Position numbers and translations under genes: made by a program | Assembly: GCF_018861315.1 (NCBI RefSeq) | Contig: NZ_JAHLDL010000002.1 | Coordinates: forward strand, 176,479-240,478 | Length of the DNA: 64,000 nucleotides | From: Clostridium bowmanii | GTDB taxonomy: Bacteria > Bacillota > Clostridia > Clostridiales > Clostridiaceae | Direction of reading: 5' to 3' | The notes under the pieces: model-generated | Database searches by the model: none | Told to the model about the DNA's origin: nothing | What the model saw: the letters and a program-made list of their open reading frames with translations, nothing else | Shown: one piece after another, positions 8,089 through 16,628 of the stretch | Layout: each line of letters starts with the position of its first letter | Position numbering within the stretch: the first letter of the stretch is position 1

Positions 8089-10227
8089 ATGGAACTAAAT
8101 AAAAAGTCTCTAGAAATACTCAACTATCTATTAGATAAAAATGATTTTGTTAAAATAAAAGAACTAGCCGACCATTATAACTGCACAGACAGAACGATGA
8201 GATATACCATAGACAAAATAGAAAGATTTTTGATGAAAAACGGATTTTCATATTTAGAAAAACAACACTCAAAAGGAGTTATGCTTACTGCAGAAGATTC
8301 TCTAAAAAAATTTATAAATACATTTTCAGGAGAGTATATTCCATATTCATATACTCACTCCGATAAAGAAAGATTTAATTTTATCATAACTAAATTGCTT
8401 GAAAATACGGAACCTTTAAAACAAGATTTTTTTGAGAAAAAGCTTTATGTTTCAAAAAACACAATATCAAAGGACATCAAAAGCATTGAAAAGTGGCTTA
8501 TGAATAGAGATATGAAGGTGATTAAAAAGCCAAGAGTTGGAATACTTATAGAGGGTAGTGAAATTCATAGAAGAAAAGCACTAATTGATTTAGCCTCTGA
8601 AACTATTGCTACAAAAGATATAGTGAACTTTATGAATAGAAAAATAACTTTATCCAAAATAAATAGTCTTCAGTTTGACACTTTATTTTCTGAAATCGAT
8701 GTCAATTTTTTAGATAATATTATTATTAAAAGCGAAAAAAATTTGGGTAGAGAATTTAGTGATGAAGCTTACAGCAATCTTTTAACACATATCGCTATAA
8801 TGATAAAGCGAATTCAGTTAAACCAGATTATTTATATCCCGGAGGTAAACATAGAAAATTTAAATGCTACAGTGGAGTACAATATTGCTGAAAAAATGGT
8901 AGCCTATATTGAAGAAAAGTATAAGATTCTAGTTCCCTGCGAAGAAACAAGTTATATAGCACTTCATATTTTAGGTGCAAAAGTGATAAAAAATAGCGAT
9001 AGTATGAACGTAATGAAATGGAAAGAAAATGGGCTTTCAGCTGTAGTTAAAATCATGACGGAGGAAATTGAAGAAACATATAACACATCTTTTGGTGAGA
9101 AAAAAGATAAGATTATGGAGGGTCTTGTAATTCATCTAAGACCTTCAATATATAGAATTAAATATAATTTAAAACTTATGAATCCACTATTAGAAGAAAT
9201 AAAACAAAAATATAAAGAGCTATTTTTAAATACAAAATGTGTAGTGAGACATTTAGAAACCTATATTAATTCTTTTATAGATGACCATGAAATTTCCTAT
9301 ATTGCACTCCACTTTGGAGCTGCTTTAGAAAATTCAAAGTCAAGCAGGAAAGAGAAGGCAAAAATTGTAATCGTTTGCGGTACTGGAATTGGAACAGCTA
9401 AAATGTTAGCTTCTCAAATTGAAAAAGAATTTGATGTTGAAATTGTAGATACTATATCCAGCAGGGCAGCAGCTAATATGAATATGGAAAAATTAGATTT
9501 TATAATTAGTACAGTAGACATACCGAGCTTTGCTAAAGAACAGTATATAAAAATTAATCCTCTACTCATGAAAAAAGATTATGAAATTTTAAAACAAAAA
9601 TTTAAAATGAACTATGGAATTGAAAACAATTATGAAATGCAGATGCAGAAGGTAAATAAGCTTATATCCATTGCAGAAAAATACTGCACAATTAATGACA
9701 AGCAGCAGCTTCAGTATGAATTTATGTATGAACTGCTTAGCGATAACAAAGGGCCTATAAGGAGATGTGTTTACATGCTTAATGATTTACTTACTTTTGA
9801 TGTTATAAAATTAAATGTAGAATGTTCTTCTTGGAAAGAAGCCATTTTAGAAGGCACATCGCTGCTAGAAGAAAAAGGTTGTATAGAGAAGAGGTATTCA
9901 GAGGCAATTATAGATAATTTTAATGAGTTTGGGCCGTATATGGTGGTAGCACCTGGAATTGTTTTATCTCATGCGAGACCGGAAAATGGTGTGAAAAAAC
10001 TTTCAATGAGTCTTATAACCTTAAGAAATGAAGTGAAATTTGGAAATGAAACCAATGACCCTGTAAAACTAGTTATAACTCTGGCGGCGACAGATAGCGA
10101 AACTCATCTTAAAGCTTTATCTCAGCTAATGGAATTATTTATGAATTCTGCTGATTTAAATGCGGTGATGAATTCAACTAATAAGGAACAAATATTAGAA
10201 ATTATTAAAAAATATTCAAAACAATAA
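8089..10227 (+). CDS. PRD-domain transcriptional regulator with EIIB/EIIA modules
   Basis: A 712-residue PTS-controlled activator of the MtlR/LicR type. Order: N-terminal helix-turn-helix (about 5-50), second HTH/Mga-like segment (about 80-165), PRD1 (about 190-290, LTHIAIMIKRIQ), PRD2 (about 300-405, GLVIHLRPSIYRIKYN and YIALHFGAALE), EIIB-like domain with VCGTGIGTA (Cys near 430), and EIIA type-2 domain with PGIVLSHARPENG (His near 628). It lies 22 bases before the EIIB gene, so it very likely controls this operon in response to PTS phosphorylation. The EIIA domain resembles the ascorbate UlaC class. No separate EIIA gene is present, so this domain might also phosphorylate EIIB. Confidence 0.9.
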   Translation: MELNKKSLEILNYLLDKNDFVKIKELADHYNCTDRTMRYTIDKIERFLMKNGFSYLEKQHSKGVMLTAEDSLKKFINTFSGEYIPYSYTHSDKERFNFIITKLLENTEPLKQDFFEKKLYVSKNTISKDIKSIEKWLMNRDMKVIKKPRVGILIEGSEIHRRKALIDLASETIATKDIVNFMNRKITLSKINSLQFDTLFSEIDVNFLDNIIIKSEKNLGREFSDEAYSNLLTHIAIMIKRIQLNQIIYIPEVNIENLNATVEYNIAEKMVAYIEEKYKILVPCEETSYIALHILGAKVIKNSDSMNVMKWKENGLSAVVKIMTEEIEETYNTSFGEKKDKIMEGLVIHLRPSIYRIKYNLKLMNPLLEEIKQKYKELFLNTKCVVRHLETYINSFIDDHEISYIALHFGAALENSKSSRKEKAKIVIVCGTGIGTAKMLASQIEKEFDVEIVDTISSRAAANMNMEKLDFIISTVDIPSFAKEQYIKINPLLMKKDYEILKQKFKMNYGIENNYEMQMQKVNKLISIAEKYCTINDKQQLQYEFMYELLSDNKGPIRRCVYMLNDLLTFDVIKLNVECSSWKEAILEGTSLLEEKGCIEKRYSEAIIDNFNEFGPYMVVAPGIVLSHARPENGVKKLSMSLITLRNEVKFGNETNDPVKLVITLAATDSETHLKALSQLMELFMNSADLNAVMNSTNKEQILEIIKKYSKQ

Positions 10228-10249
10228 AATTTTAGAGGAGGCTTATTTT

Positions 10250-10531
10250 ATGAAAATACTTGTATGTTGTGGAAGTGGTCTTGGAAGTTCATTTATGATT
10301 CAAATGAACATTGAAAAGGTTTTGAAGGAATTAAACATAGAAGCTGAGGTGGACCATTCAGATTTATCTTCTGCTATGGGAATGAAATCTGATATATACG
10401 TAGGTACGAGAGATATAGCAAGTGAACTTATTAACTTAGGGGGACAAGTGATTTCTTTAAATAGCATGATTGATAAAAAGGAATTAAAAGAAAAATTAAC
10501 TGAAGCTTTGACGAAAATAAAAAACAAGTAA
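10250..10531 (+). CDS. PTS ascorbate-type EIIB
   Basis: A 93-residue soluble phosphocarrier of the UlaB/SgaB family. The active-site loop LVCCGSGLGSS at residues 4-14 holds the phospho-cysteine (residue 6 or 7). It receives phosphate from EIIA and passes it to the sugar bound by EIIC. RBS GAGGAGG sits at good spacing. Second gene of the operon, 22 bases after the regulator. Its paralogue at 17718-18002 is broken. The family fixes the transporter class, but the actual sugar is not certain. Confidence 0.9.
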   Translation: MKILVCCGSGLGSSFMIQMNIEKVLKELNIEAEVDHSDLSSAMGMKSDIYVGTRDIASELINLGGQVISLNSMIDKKELKEKLTEALTKIKNK

Positions 10532-10581
10532 AGAACTTAAAACAAGAACTAATAAATCAAATATAAATGGGGGGATTATAC

Positions 10582-11856
10582 ATGTTAAAGATCATATTAG
10601 ATATATTAAGCGTTCCTGCTATATTGGTTGGTCTTATTGCAATGATCGGGTTATTGCTGCAGAAAAAAAATGCTTCAGATGTTTTAAAAGGAACTATTAA
10701 GACAATTCTAGGATTTTTGATTCTTGGTGGGGGTGCAGGAATTGTAGTTGCTGCGCTTGGTAACTTTGGAAATATGTTTGAGCAAGGGTTTGGAGTGGCA
10801 GGCGTAGTTCCAAATAATGAAGCTATTGTTGCATTAGCACTGAAAACCTATGGTACACAAACTGCATTGATTATGGCTTTTGGTATGCTAGCTAATATAT
10901 TGATTGCACGGTTTACTAAGTTGAAATATATATTCCTTACAGGGCATCATACTTTATACATGGCTTGTATGATCGCAGCAATTCTTGTAGCTGGGGGAAT
11001 GAAGGGTATAGCTTTAGTAGCGGTGGGTTCTATATTGCTTGGATTTGTTATGGCAATATTCCCTGCGATTGCTCAACCAACTATGAGGAAAATTACTGGA
11101 AGTGACGAAGTAGGGTTTGCACACTTTGGAACTTTAGGATATGTTTTTTCAGCTTTCATTGGTAAATTAGTTGGAAAAGGTTCTAAATCTACAGAAGAAA
11201 TGAATTTCCCAAAAGGGTTGAGTTTTCTAAGAGATACCTCTGTAGCTATTTCTTTAACAATGGGAGTTCTATATATAATTGTAGCTATCGCTTGTGGTCC
11301 AACTTATGTAGAATCAAAATTGAGTGGCGGACAAAACTTTATTATATTTTCAATGATTCAAGCAATAACTTTTGCTGGTGGTGTATACATCATATTAGCA
11401 GGTGTAAGATTGATACTTGCAGAAATTGTGCCTGCCTTCATAGGAATATCGGAAAGAATGGTTCCTGGAGCAATCCCCGCTTTGGACTGTCCAGTGGTAT
11501 ATCCATATGCACCTAATGCAGTATTAATCGGTTTTTTATCTAGTTTTCTTGGTGGCATCGTGGGTATGATTTTATTAATTCTAATTGGTAGAACTATTTC
11601 TGTACCTATAATTCTTCCTGGGGTAGTTCCTCACTTTTTCTGTGGCGCTACAGCGGGTGTTTTCGGTAATGCAACAGGGGGAAGAAGAGGCGCTTTCTGG
11701 GGAGCTTTTGCCCAAGGAATACTCATTACTTTCTTGCCAGTACTTTTAATGCCTACACTTGGAAATTTGGGATATGCAAATACTACATTTAGTGATTCTG
11801 ACTTTAGTCTGGTAGGAATCCTTCTTGGAAATTTTTTAAAGATATTTGCACATTAA
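10582..11856 (+). CDS. PTS ascorbate-type EIIC permease
   Basis: A 424-residue polytopic membrane protein of the UlaA/SgaT family, the sugar channel of the PTS. Visible family features are the FGVAGVVPNNEAIVALA segment, the LTGHHTLYMACM segment, the GISERMVPGAIPALDCP loop and the VPHFFCGATAGVFGNATGG segment, with about ten hydrophobic stretches. An in-frame ATG at 10567 overlaps the ribosome site (GGGGGGA), so the ATG at 10582 is the start. It lies 50 bases after EIIB. A hairpin-T run follows before the transketolase genes. Confidence 0.9.
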   Translation: MLKIILDILSVPAILVGLIAMIGLLLQKKNASDVLKGTIKTILGFLILGGGAGIVVAALGNFGNMFEQGFGVAGVVPNNEAIVALALKTYGTQTALIMAFGMLANILIARFTKLKYIFLTGHHTLYMACMIAAILVAGGMKGIALVAVGSILLGFVMAIFPAIAQPTMRKITGSDEVGFAHFGTLGYVFSAFIGKLVGKGSKSTEEMNFPKGLSFLRDTSVAISLTMGVLYIIVAIACGPTYVESKLSGGQNFIIFSMIQAITFAGGVYIILAGVRLILAEIVPAFIGISERMVPGAIPALDCPVVYPYAPNAVLIGFLSSFLGGIVGMILLILIGRTISVPIILPGVVPHFFCGATAGVFGNATGGRRGAFWGAFAQGILITFLPVLLMPTLGNLGYANTTFSDSDFSLVGILLGNFLKIFAH

Positions 11857-11868
11857 TAAGCAGTATTT

Positions 11869-11895
11869 ATGAGGTAGGTATCTACCTCATTTTTT
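11869..11895 (+). terminator. Intra-operon terminator between EIIC and transketolase
   Basis: ATGAGGTAG pairs with CTACCTCAT across four bases, then six T. It stands between EIIC and the N-terminal transketolase gene, so it should lower, or conditionally gate, expression of the downstream pair. Confidence 0.75.
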
Positions 11896-11921
11896 AATAA
11901 ATTGGAAAGGTGTGAAGAAAA

Positions 11922-12758
11922 GTGATAGAAGAAAAAATAAAATATCTAAAACAAATGGCAATTCAAATTAGAAAAGATTGTATTGATACTCAAAGAGAAG
12001 TGGGTTCTGGTCATTTAGGAGGTTCCTTCTCTGCTATTGAGAGTATGATTTATCTTTATTTTCATAAAATGAACATAGATATTAGAAGCCCTAAAAAAGA
12101 AGATAGAGATTATTTTATTCTGAGTAAGGGGCACGCATCCCTTGGCTATTATTGTGTATTAGCAAGAGTAGGATTTTTCCCTGTAGAAGAATTAAGTACC
12201 TATCGTAAAATAAACAGCCGGCTTCAAGGACATTCGCATATGGATTCGGCTCCTGGAATAGAGTGCTCTACCGGTTCTTTGGGACAAGGATTATCCTTTG
12301 GAATTGGGATCGCTTTAGGACTGAAAAAGAAAGGTTTGAATGGCAAGGTGTATGTAATGATTGGTGATGGTGAGCTTGAAGAAGGACAAGTATGGGAGGC
12401 GTTAATGCTTTTAGGACACTTAAAACTGGATAATGTAATACCAATTATTGATTATAATAAATTACAATTGGATGATAGTGTAGAAAATGTATGTAGTTTA
12501 AATAATATATCAGAAAGAATAAGACCCTTTGGGTTTACGGTCATAGATATAAATGGTCACGATTTTGAAGAATTAGATGATGCTTTTGAAAGTATAAAGG
12601 AAGGAGAAGCAACTGCAATTATACTGCACACTGTGAAAGGAAAAGGTATATCTTTTATGGAAAACAGTCTTCCTTGGCATTCAAAGAAAGTAAATAATGA
12701 AGAATATATAATAGCTATGGAGGAGTTGGAGCTTCAGGAGGTGCTTATAAATGACTAA
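11922..12758 (+). CDS. Transketolase, N-terminal (TPP-binding) subunit
   Basis: A 278-residue half transketolase. It carries the thiamine-diphosphate motif GDGELEEGQVWEA with a downstream YNK (IIDYNKLQLD), the substrate/TPP histidine segment LSKGHASLGYY and GHSHMDSAPGIE. Transketolase moves two-carbon ketol units between sugar phosphates. It needs the C-terminal subunit, whose gene overlaps by 8 bases. The start is GTG with GGAAAGGTG upstream. Placement in a PTS operon suggests that the imported phosphorylated sugar feeds the pentose-phosphate route. Confidence 0.93.
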   Translation: MIEEKIKYLKQMAIQIRKDCIDTQREVGSGHLGGSFSAIESMIYLYFHKMNIDIRSPKKEDRDYFILSKGHASLGYYCVLARVGFFPVEELSTYRKINSRLQGHSHMDSAPGIECSTGSLGQGLSFGIGIALGLKKKGLNGKVYVMIGDGELEEGQVWEALMLLGHLKLDNVIPIIDYNKLQLDDSVENVCSLNNISERIRPFGFTVIDINGHDFEELDDAFESIKEGEATAIILHTVKGKGISFMENSLPWHSKKVNNEEYIIAMEELELQEVLIND

Positions 12759-13683
12759 TTTAATATCACCAAGAGATGCGTTTGGAAGGACCCTTGCAGA
12801 GATTGGAGAGATAAATGAAAAGGTATTTGTGGTAAGTGCAGATTTAGCAGCGGCAACAAAAACAGATATATTCGCAAAGAAATTTAAGAATAGGTATATA
12901 AATGTTGGGATTTGCGAACAAAATATGGTAGGTGTTGCAGCGGGACTTGCAAGAACAGGATTTATACCTGTTATGAGCACTTTTGCTTGTTTTGCTCCCG
13001 GTAGATGCTATGACCAAATAAGACAATCTATTGCCTATTCTAACTTAAATGTAAAGGTGATTTCTACTCACCCTGGGCTTTCAGTTGGGCCTGATGGAGC
13101 TATTCATCAAAGCTTAGACGATATTGCATTGATGAGGGAACTACCAAATTTCGTAGTTCTTACTCCTTCGGATGAAATTGAAACCAAAAAAGCTATAGAG
13201 AAAGCCATAGAACATGAAGGACCGGTATATGTAAGGGTAGGTAGAAAGGAATGCACTGCATATTTTAAAGAAGAATGGAGCTATGAAATAGGAAAATGGG
13301 TTACAATAAAAGAAGGTGTGGACATTACCTTCATTGCCCATGGTTGCATGGTTGAAGTTGCATATTCTGCTGCAGCTGAATTGCAAAAGCAGGGCACATC
13401 AGCAAGAGTAATTATTGCAACTTCTATAAAACCAATAGATAAAGAAATCATTATAAAAGCCGCGAAGGAAACAAAAAAAATAATTACAATAGAAGATCAT
13501 TTTATAAATGGTGGGTTATACAGCACCGTTTGTGAAGTGACTGCTAGTGAATTTCCTTGTAGTGTCAGAGGGTTGGCGGTAATGGACCATTTTGGAGAGT
13601 CAGGAAGTCCGAAAGAATTATACGAAAAATATGGTCTTACAGTAGAAGATTTAGTAAAGGAAGCAAAGAAGATTATCAATTGA
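12751..13683 (+). CDS. Transketolase, C-terminal subunit
   Basis: A 310-residue pyrimidine-binding plus C-terminal half of transketolase. It has VGICEQNMVGVAAGLA (catalytic glutamate), STFACFAPGRCYDQIRQS, and the late VRGLAVMDHFGESGSP segment of the TK C domain. Together with the preceding gene it makes one enzyme split in two, a common arrangement in Firmicutes. The 8-base overlap indicates translational coupling. The GC palindrome ACCCCCGGGGGT lies 22 bases after the stop. Confidence 0.93.
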   Translation: MTNLISPRDAFGRTLAEIGEINEKVFVVSADLAAATKTDIFAKKFKNRYINVGICEQNMVGVAAGLARTGFIPVMSTFACFAPGRCYDQIRQSIAYSNLNVKVISTHPGLSVGPDGAIHQSLDDIALMRELPNFVVLTPSDEIETKKAIEKAIEHEGPVYVRVGRKECTAYFKEEWSYEIGKWVTIKEGVDITFIAHGCMVEVAYSAAAELQKQGTSARVIIATSIKPIDKEIIIKAAKETKKIITIEDHFINGGLYSTVCEVTASEFPCSVRGLAVMDHFGESGSPKELYEKYGLTVEDLVKEAKKIIN

Positions 13684-13704
13684 GGGCGAATGCTTGTATG
13701 ATTC

Positions 13705-13716
13705 ACCCCCGGGGGT
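13705..13716. repeat. ACCCCCGGGGGT palindrome, copy 2
   Basis: Identical 12-base palindrome in the context TTCACCCCCGGGGGTAAAT, immediately after the transketolase operon. It shares 17 contiguous bases with copy 1. Confidence 0.8.
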
Positions 13717-13801
13717 AAATCGTGAAGAAAAGGTACTAGGACTTTCAAAACATGGTATAATATTTAGCAAGAGTAATAAGCAAAAAAGGGGAAATGAAAT
13801 C

Positions 13802-14155
13802 TTGGCAAATGATAAATTAAAAGGCCACATTATAGAAATTATCGATAATCAAATGAGGGATAACAACCCTAAATGTACAACTGAAGTTTTTGAGAAATTA
13901 GTAACTAGTGGATATGCGGAAGATATTGCAAAGAAAATGATTGGAGCAGTTTTAGTAGAGGAACTTTATTATGTTTTGAAAAATGAGGAGTTATTTAATG
14001 AAGAAAGATATAGTTGTAAATTGCATGAGTTGCTATAACATAATGATGAAACAGTTCAAGTTAAAGCAATAAATGAAAATAAGGTAAGTAGGAATTCTTT
14101 ATGTTCTTGTGGTAGTGGGAAGAAGTATAAAAAGTGTTGTGGAAAATCTTTGTAG
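13802..14155 (+). pseudogene. SEC-C motif protein interrupted by one TAA
   Basis: From a TTG at 13802 (AAAAAGGGG upstream) the frame runs 78 codons to a TAA at 14036-14038. It then continues in the same frame for 38 more codons ending [20 protein letters not shown], a classical SEC-C zinc motif (CxCx8CC) that normally closes such proteins. The intact product would be 117 residues with a helical N-terminal domain. A single base change explains the loss. Either a recent nonsense mutation or readthrough; the upstream 78 residues alone would lack the metal site. Confidence 0.8.
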
Positions 14156-14173
14156 TTAATTTTTAAAATTGAG

Positions 14174-14226
14174 GAGCTACTGTTCCACTGACTAATTTTT
14201 AGTCAGTGGAACAGTAGCTCTTTTTT
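14174..14226 (+). terminator. Strong intrinsic terminator
   Basis: Perfect 22-bp stem starting GAGCTACTGTTCCACTGAC, very short loop, then six T. The most stable terminator of the window. Ends the SEC-C transcript. Confidence 0.93.
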
Positions 14227-14266
14227 CAAAACCATATCTACACAAACCACAATATGTTAACCATAT

Positions 14267-14301
14267 AGTGTAGAATAAAATGTGATTTTCTGATAAAATA
14301 A
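14267..14301. repeat. 34 bp intergenic repeat, copy B
   Basis: Matches 4420-4453 (AGTGTAGAATAAAATGT then TTCTGATAAAATAA). Here it lies 45 bases before the EamA gene, so part of it could serve as promoter. Confidence 0.6.
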
Positions 14302-14344
14302 GGATAATAAGACTGTAATTGTTTTTTATGAAAGGATACTTCAA

Positions 14345-15271
14345 ATGATTTATTTATTTTTAGCTATAATATGTAGTTCATCCATTGCACTTATTTTTAA
14401 ATATAGTGAGGGAAATGAAATGAATAGGTATGCAGTTACCAGTGCAAATTATTTTACCGCATTTACTGTAAGCTTATTTATGATATTATTTCAATCGCCT
14501 ATAAAAATTTATGGAATTAATATTTCTCTAACTAATTTTACTCATGAGTTTACAAAAATTATATTAAAAAATAATGGTGCATTTTCAGAAAGTGCCAGTT
14601 TTACATGGGCAATATTGCTTGGACTTATAGGTGGGATATCCTTCTTTTTATCATTTGTTTATTATCAAAAGAGTGTAGGGAGAAATGGAGCGGCGATTTC
14701 AGGCACATTTGGAAAGCTGGGAATTTTGGTCCCAATGATATTCTCTGTTATCATTTGGAAAGAGATTCCTGGAGTTGTACAATAGGTTGGTATTTTTATG
14801 GCTTTATTTTCAATTATTTTTGTGAACTTTTCTTCAAATAAAGATGAGAACGGCAATATACGTATAAACTTAACTTTAATATTGTTATTCTTATTTGGAG
14901 GAATGGCAGAATTTCAAAATAAGTTATTTCAACAATATGCACTAACAGAATATAAGAATGTATTCTTATTCTTTATATTTGTTGTGGCTTTTTTCTTGAG
15001 TTTATATTTTGTTATAAAATCAGGATCAAAGGTAAGGAAGAAAGACTTAATTGTAGGCTTTTTAGTTGGTATACCAAATTTATTTTCTTCATATTTTCTT
15101 ATAATGGCTTTAAGCTTTATGCCTACATCTATAGCTTTTCCTATATATAGTGCAGGGAGTATAATCTTTATAAGTTTGGGTGAAATGTTATTATATAAGG
15201 AGAAGTTATCTAAAAAGAATAAAGTTGCTATTTTAATAGTTATTTTAGCTTTAATACTGATTAATATTTAA
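14345..15271 (+). pseudogene. EamA/DMT family transporter interrupted by one TAG
   Basis: A ~309-codon frame with about ten hydrophobic segments in two repeats, as in drug/metabolite transporters of the EamA type. Codon 147 is TAG (14783-14785), between PGVVQ and VGIFMALFSIIF. The same frame continues without other damage to 15271. TGG to TAG is a one-base change and Trp would suit the membrane position, so recent nonsense is the simplest reading. Re-initiation at ATG 14798 would give only the second half. RBS GAAAGGATA lies upstream of the ATG. Substrate unknown. Confidence 0.85.
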
Positions 15272-15452
15272 TATAAAGATACCTACCTACATGATCTGGT
15301 TACAGAAGAGAAGGTTATACAAAGTAGTTATCATGGATTTTATCATTTCCTCAAATCATTTTAAAACAGATATTATAAAGGATTAGCTCGTTGGGCTTCA
15401 TGACCTTCATAAACTGATAAATTTCTAATAAAAACCACTACGAATATAGGTC

Positions 15453-15464
15453 ACCCACGGGGCT
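15453..15464. repeat. ACCCCCGGGGGT-like palindrome, copy 3 (degenerate)
   Basis: ACCCACGGGGCT in the context GGTCACCCACGGGGCTAAAT, four bases from the stop of the Fe-S protein on the minus strand. Two changes from the perfect palindrome. Confidence 0.6.
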
Positions 15465-15467
15465 AAA

Positions 15468-16541
15468 TCATGACTTCACTTCTTTTAACCATTCAACTTC
15501 TTCTCTTATAATTGGTCTTATACCGTACTTTTCGTCAAAGTCTTTTAAAATATTTTGCCTGACTTGCGAGGAGGACTTAATATTAGAAATTAAATCTTCT
15601 GATATACCATAAGTAAATGGACAATTAGCTATACATAAACCACAATCAGTACCTAAACTTCTCCACCGTCTGTAGCACTCCTCAGCATTTATCTTCCATC
15701 TTAGTACACCATCTTCTTCTACCATATCCACCTTAGATATTGATTTCCCAGGACATGTCTTTGCACATCTTCCACAATCAAGGCAAAATTCTACAACACC
15801 AAAATCTTCTTGTGCGTCTGGTATAAGAGGCATATCTGTGGTTACTATTCCAAGCCTAACACAGGAGCCATATTCTTTAGTTATAAGTAGTCCATTCCTA
15901 CCAAATTCACCTAGTCCGGCATCTTTTGCTACTAGGGGTGCTACTACTAAATAGTTACCATCCATATGATTTCTAGCATCATAACCTAGCTCTCTAATAT
16001 AATATGAAAGTAACATTCCGACAGTTGCTGACTCCACATATCCTTTTACAACAGCTATTGATTCTGGTAATTTTGGTGCTCTCATAATCATTTCAGTATC
16101 CATAGGCACTGCAAATACAATACCATACTTATGTTTTTTAATGATTTCCTCGCCATAGTTTTCTTCGTGTCTTCCCCTATGAGAATAATAATGGTAATCT
16201 TTCATTTCAGCTATACCAACTAATTTTGCACCATAAAACTTAGCTAAACCCTTAATTCTTTCTGTCATAACAGGGGGATCTATGGATGCTTTTTCGGGGG
16301 CTACTGGACCTTCACTAAGTTTTCTTATATCATATAAGTATTTAAAAGAAGCATCTACTATTGGTGAGTTTATTTTATTAAACATCACTGAACCTTCGCC
16401 ACCCATAGGAGGTAAGCTTCTTAATGAATCATCCACTTCTTTTAAATGAGGGTTATTACTATAATAATCTTTATAAATTTCACTTCCTTCTTTATAATTC
16501 ATTCTTGCGAATATAGTATCTTTCTCATTGAATTTCTTCAT
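15468..16541 (-). CDS. Cytosolic reductive-dehalogenase-like Fe-S protein
   Basis: A 357-residue protein with an N-terminal RMNYKEGSEIYKDYY region, a cobalamin-domain-like middle (LAKFYGAKLVGIAEM to AKDAGLGEFGRNGLLITKEYG) and two 4Fe-4S clusters: CLDCGRCAKTCPG and CGLCIANCPF, the latter fed by an upstream Cys. This order matches the reductive dehalogenase/QueG superfamily, B12-dependent reductases. There is no Tat signal, so it is cytosolic and not a classical respiratory RdhA. The ATG at 16541 has GAAGGAG at ideal distance; a longer frame to 16619 lacks a ribosome site. It is 87 bases downstream of the broken ulaG on the same strand. Substrate unknown. Confidence 0.8.
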   Translation of the reverse strand: MKKFNEKDTIFARMNYKEGSEIYKDYYSNNPHLKEVDDSLRSLPPMGGEGSVMFNKINSPIVDASFKYLYDIRKLSEGPVAPEKASIDPPVMTERIKGLAKFYGAKLVGIAEMKDYHYYSHRGRHEENYGEEIIKKHKYGIVFAVPMDTEMIMRAPKLPESIAVVKGYVESATVGMLLSYYIRELGYDARNHMDGNYLVVAPLVAKDAGLGEFGRNGLLITKEYGSCVRLGIVTTDMPLIPDAQEDFGVVEFCLDCGRCAKTCPGKSISKVDMVEEDGVLRWKINAEECYRRWRSLGTDCGLCIANCPFTYGISEDLISNIKSSSQVRQNILKDFDEKYGIRPIIREEVEWLKEVKS

Positions 16542-16628
16542 ATATTCTCCTTCGATGTTTTCATAATCATATATTTTTTCATTATTAAATATTTTATCAT
16601 AACTGTATAAATCGCACAATAAAAGTTT

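Noticed and set aside
12681..13386. Open frames on the minus strand opposite the transketolase genes.
   Set aside because: They mirror the codon pattern of strongly supported genes on the other strand and show no ribosome sites or family motifs.
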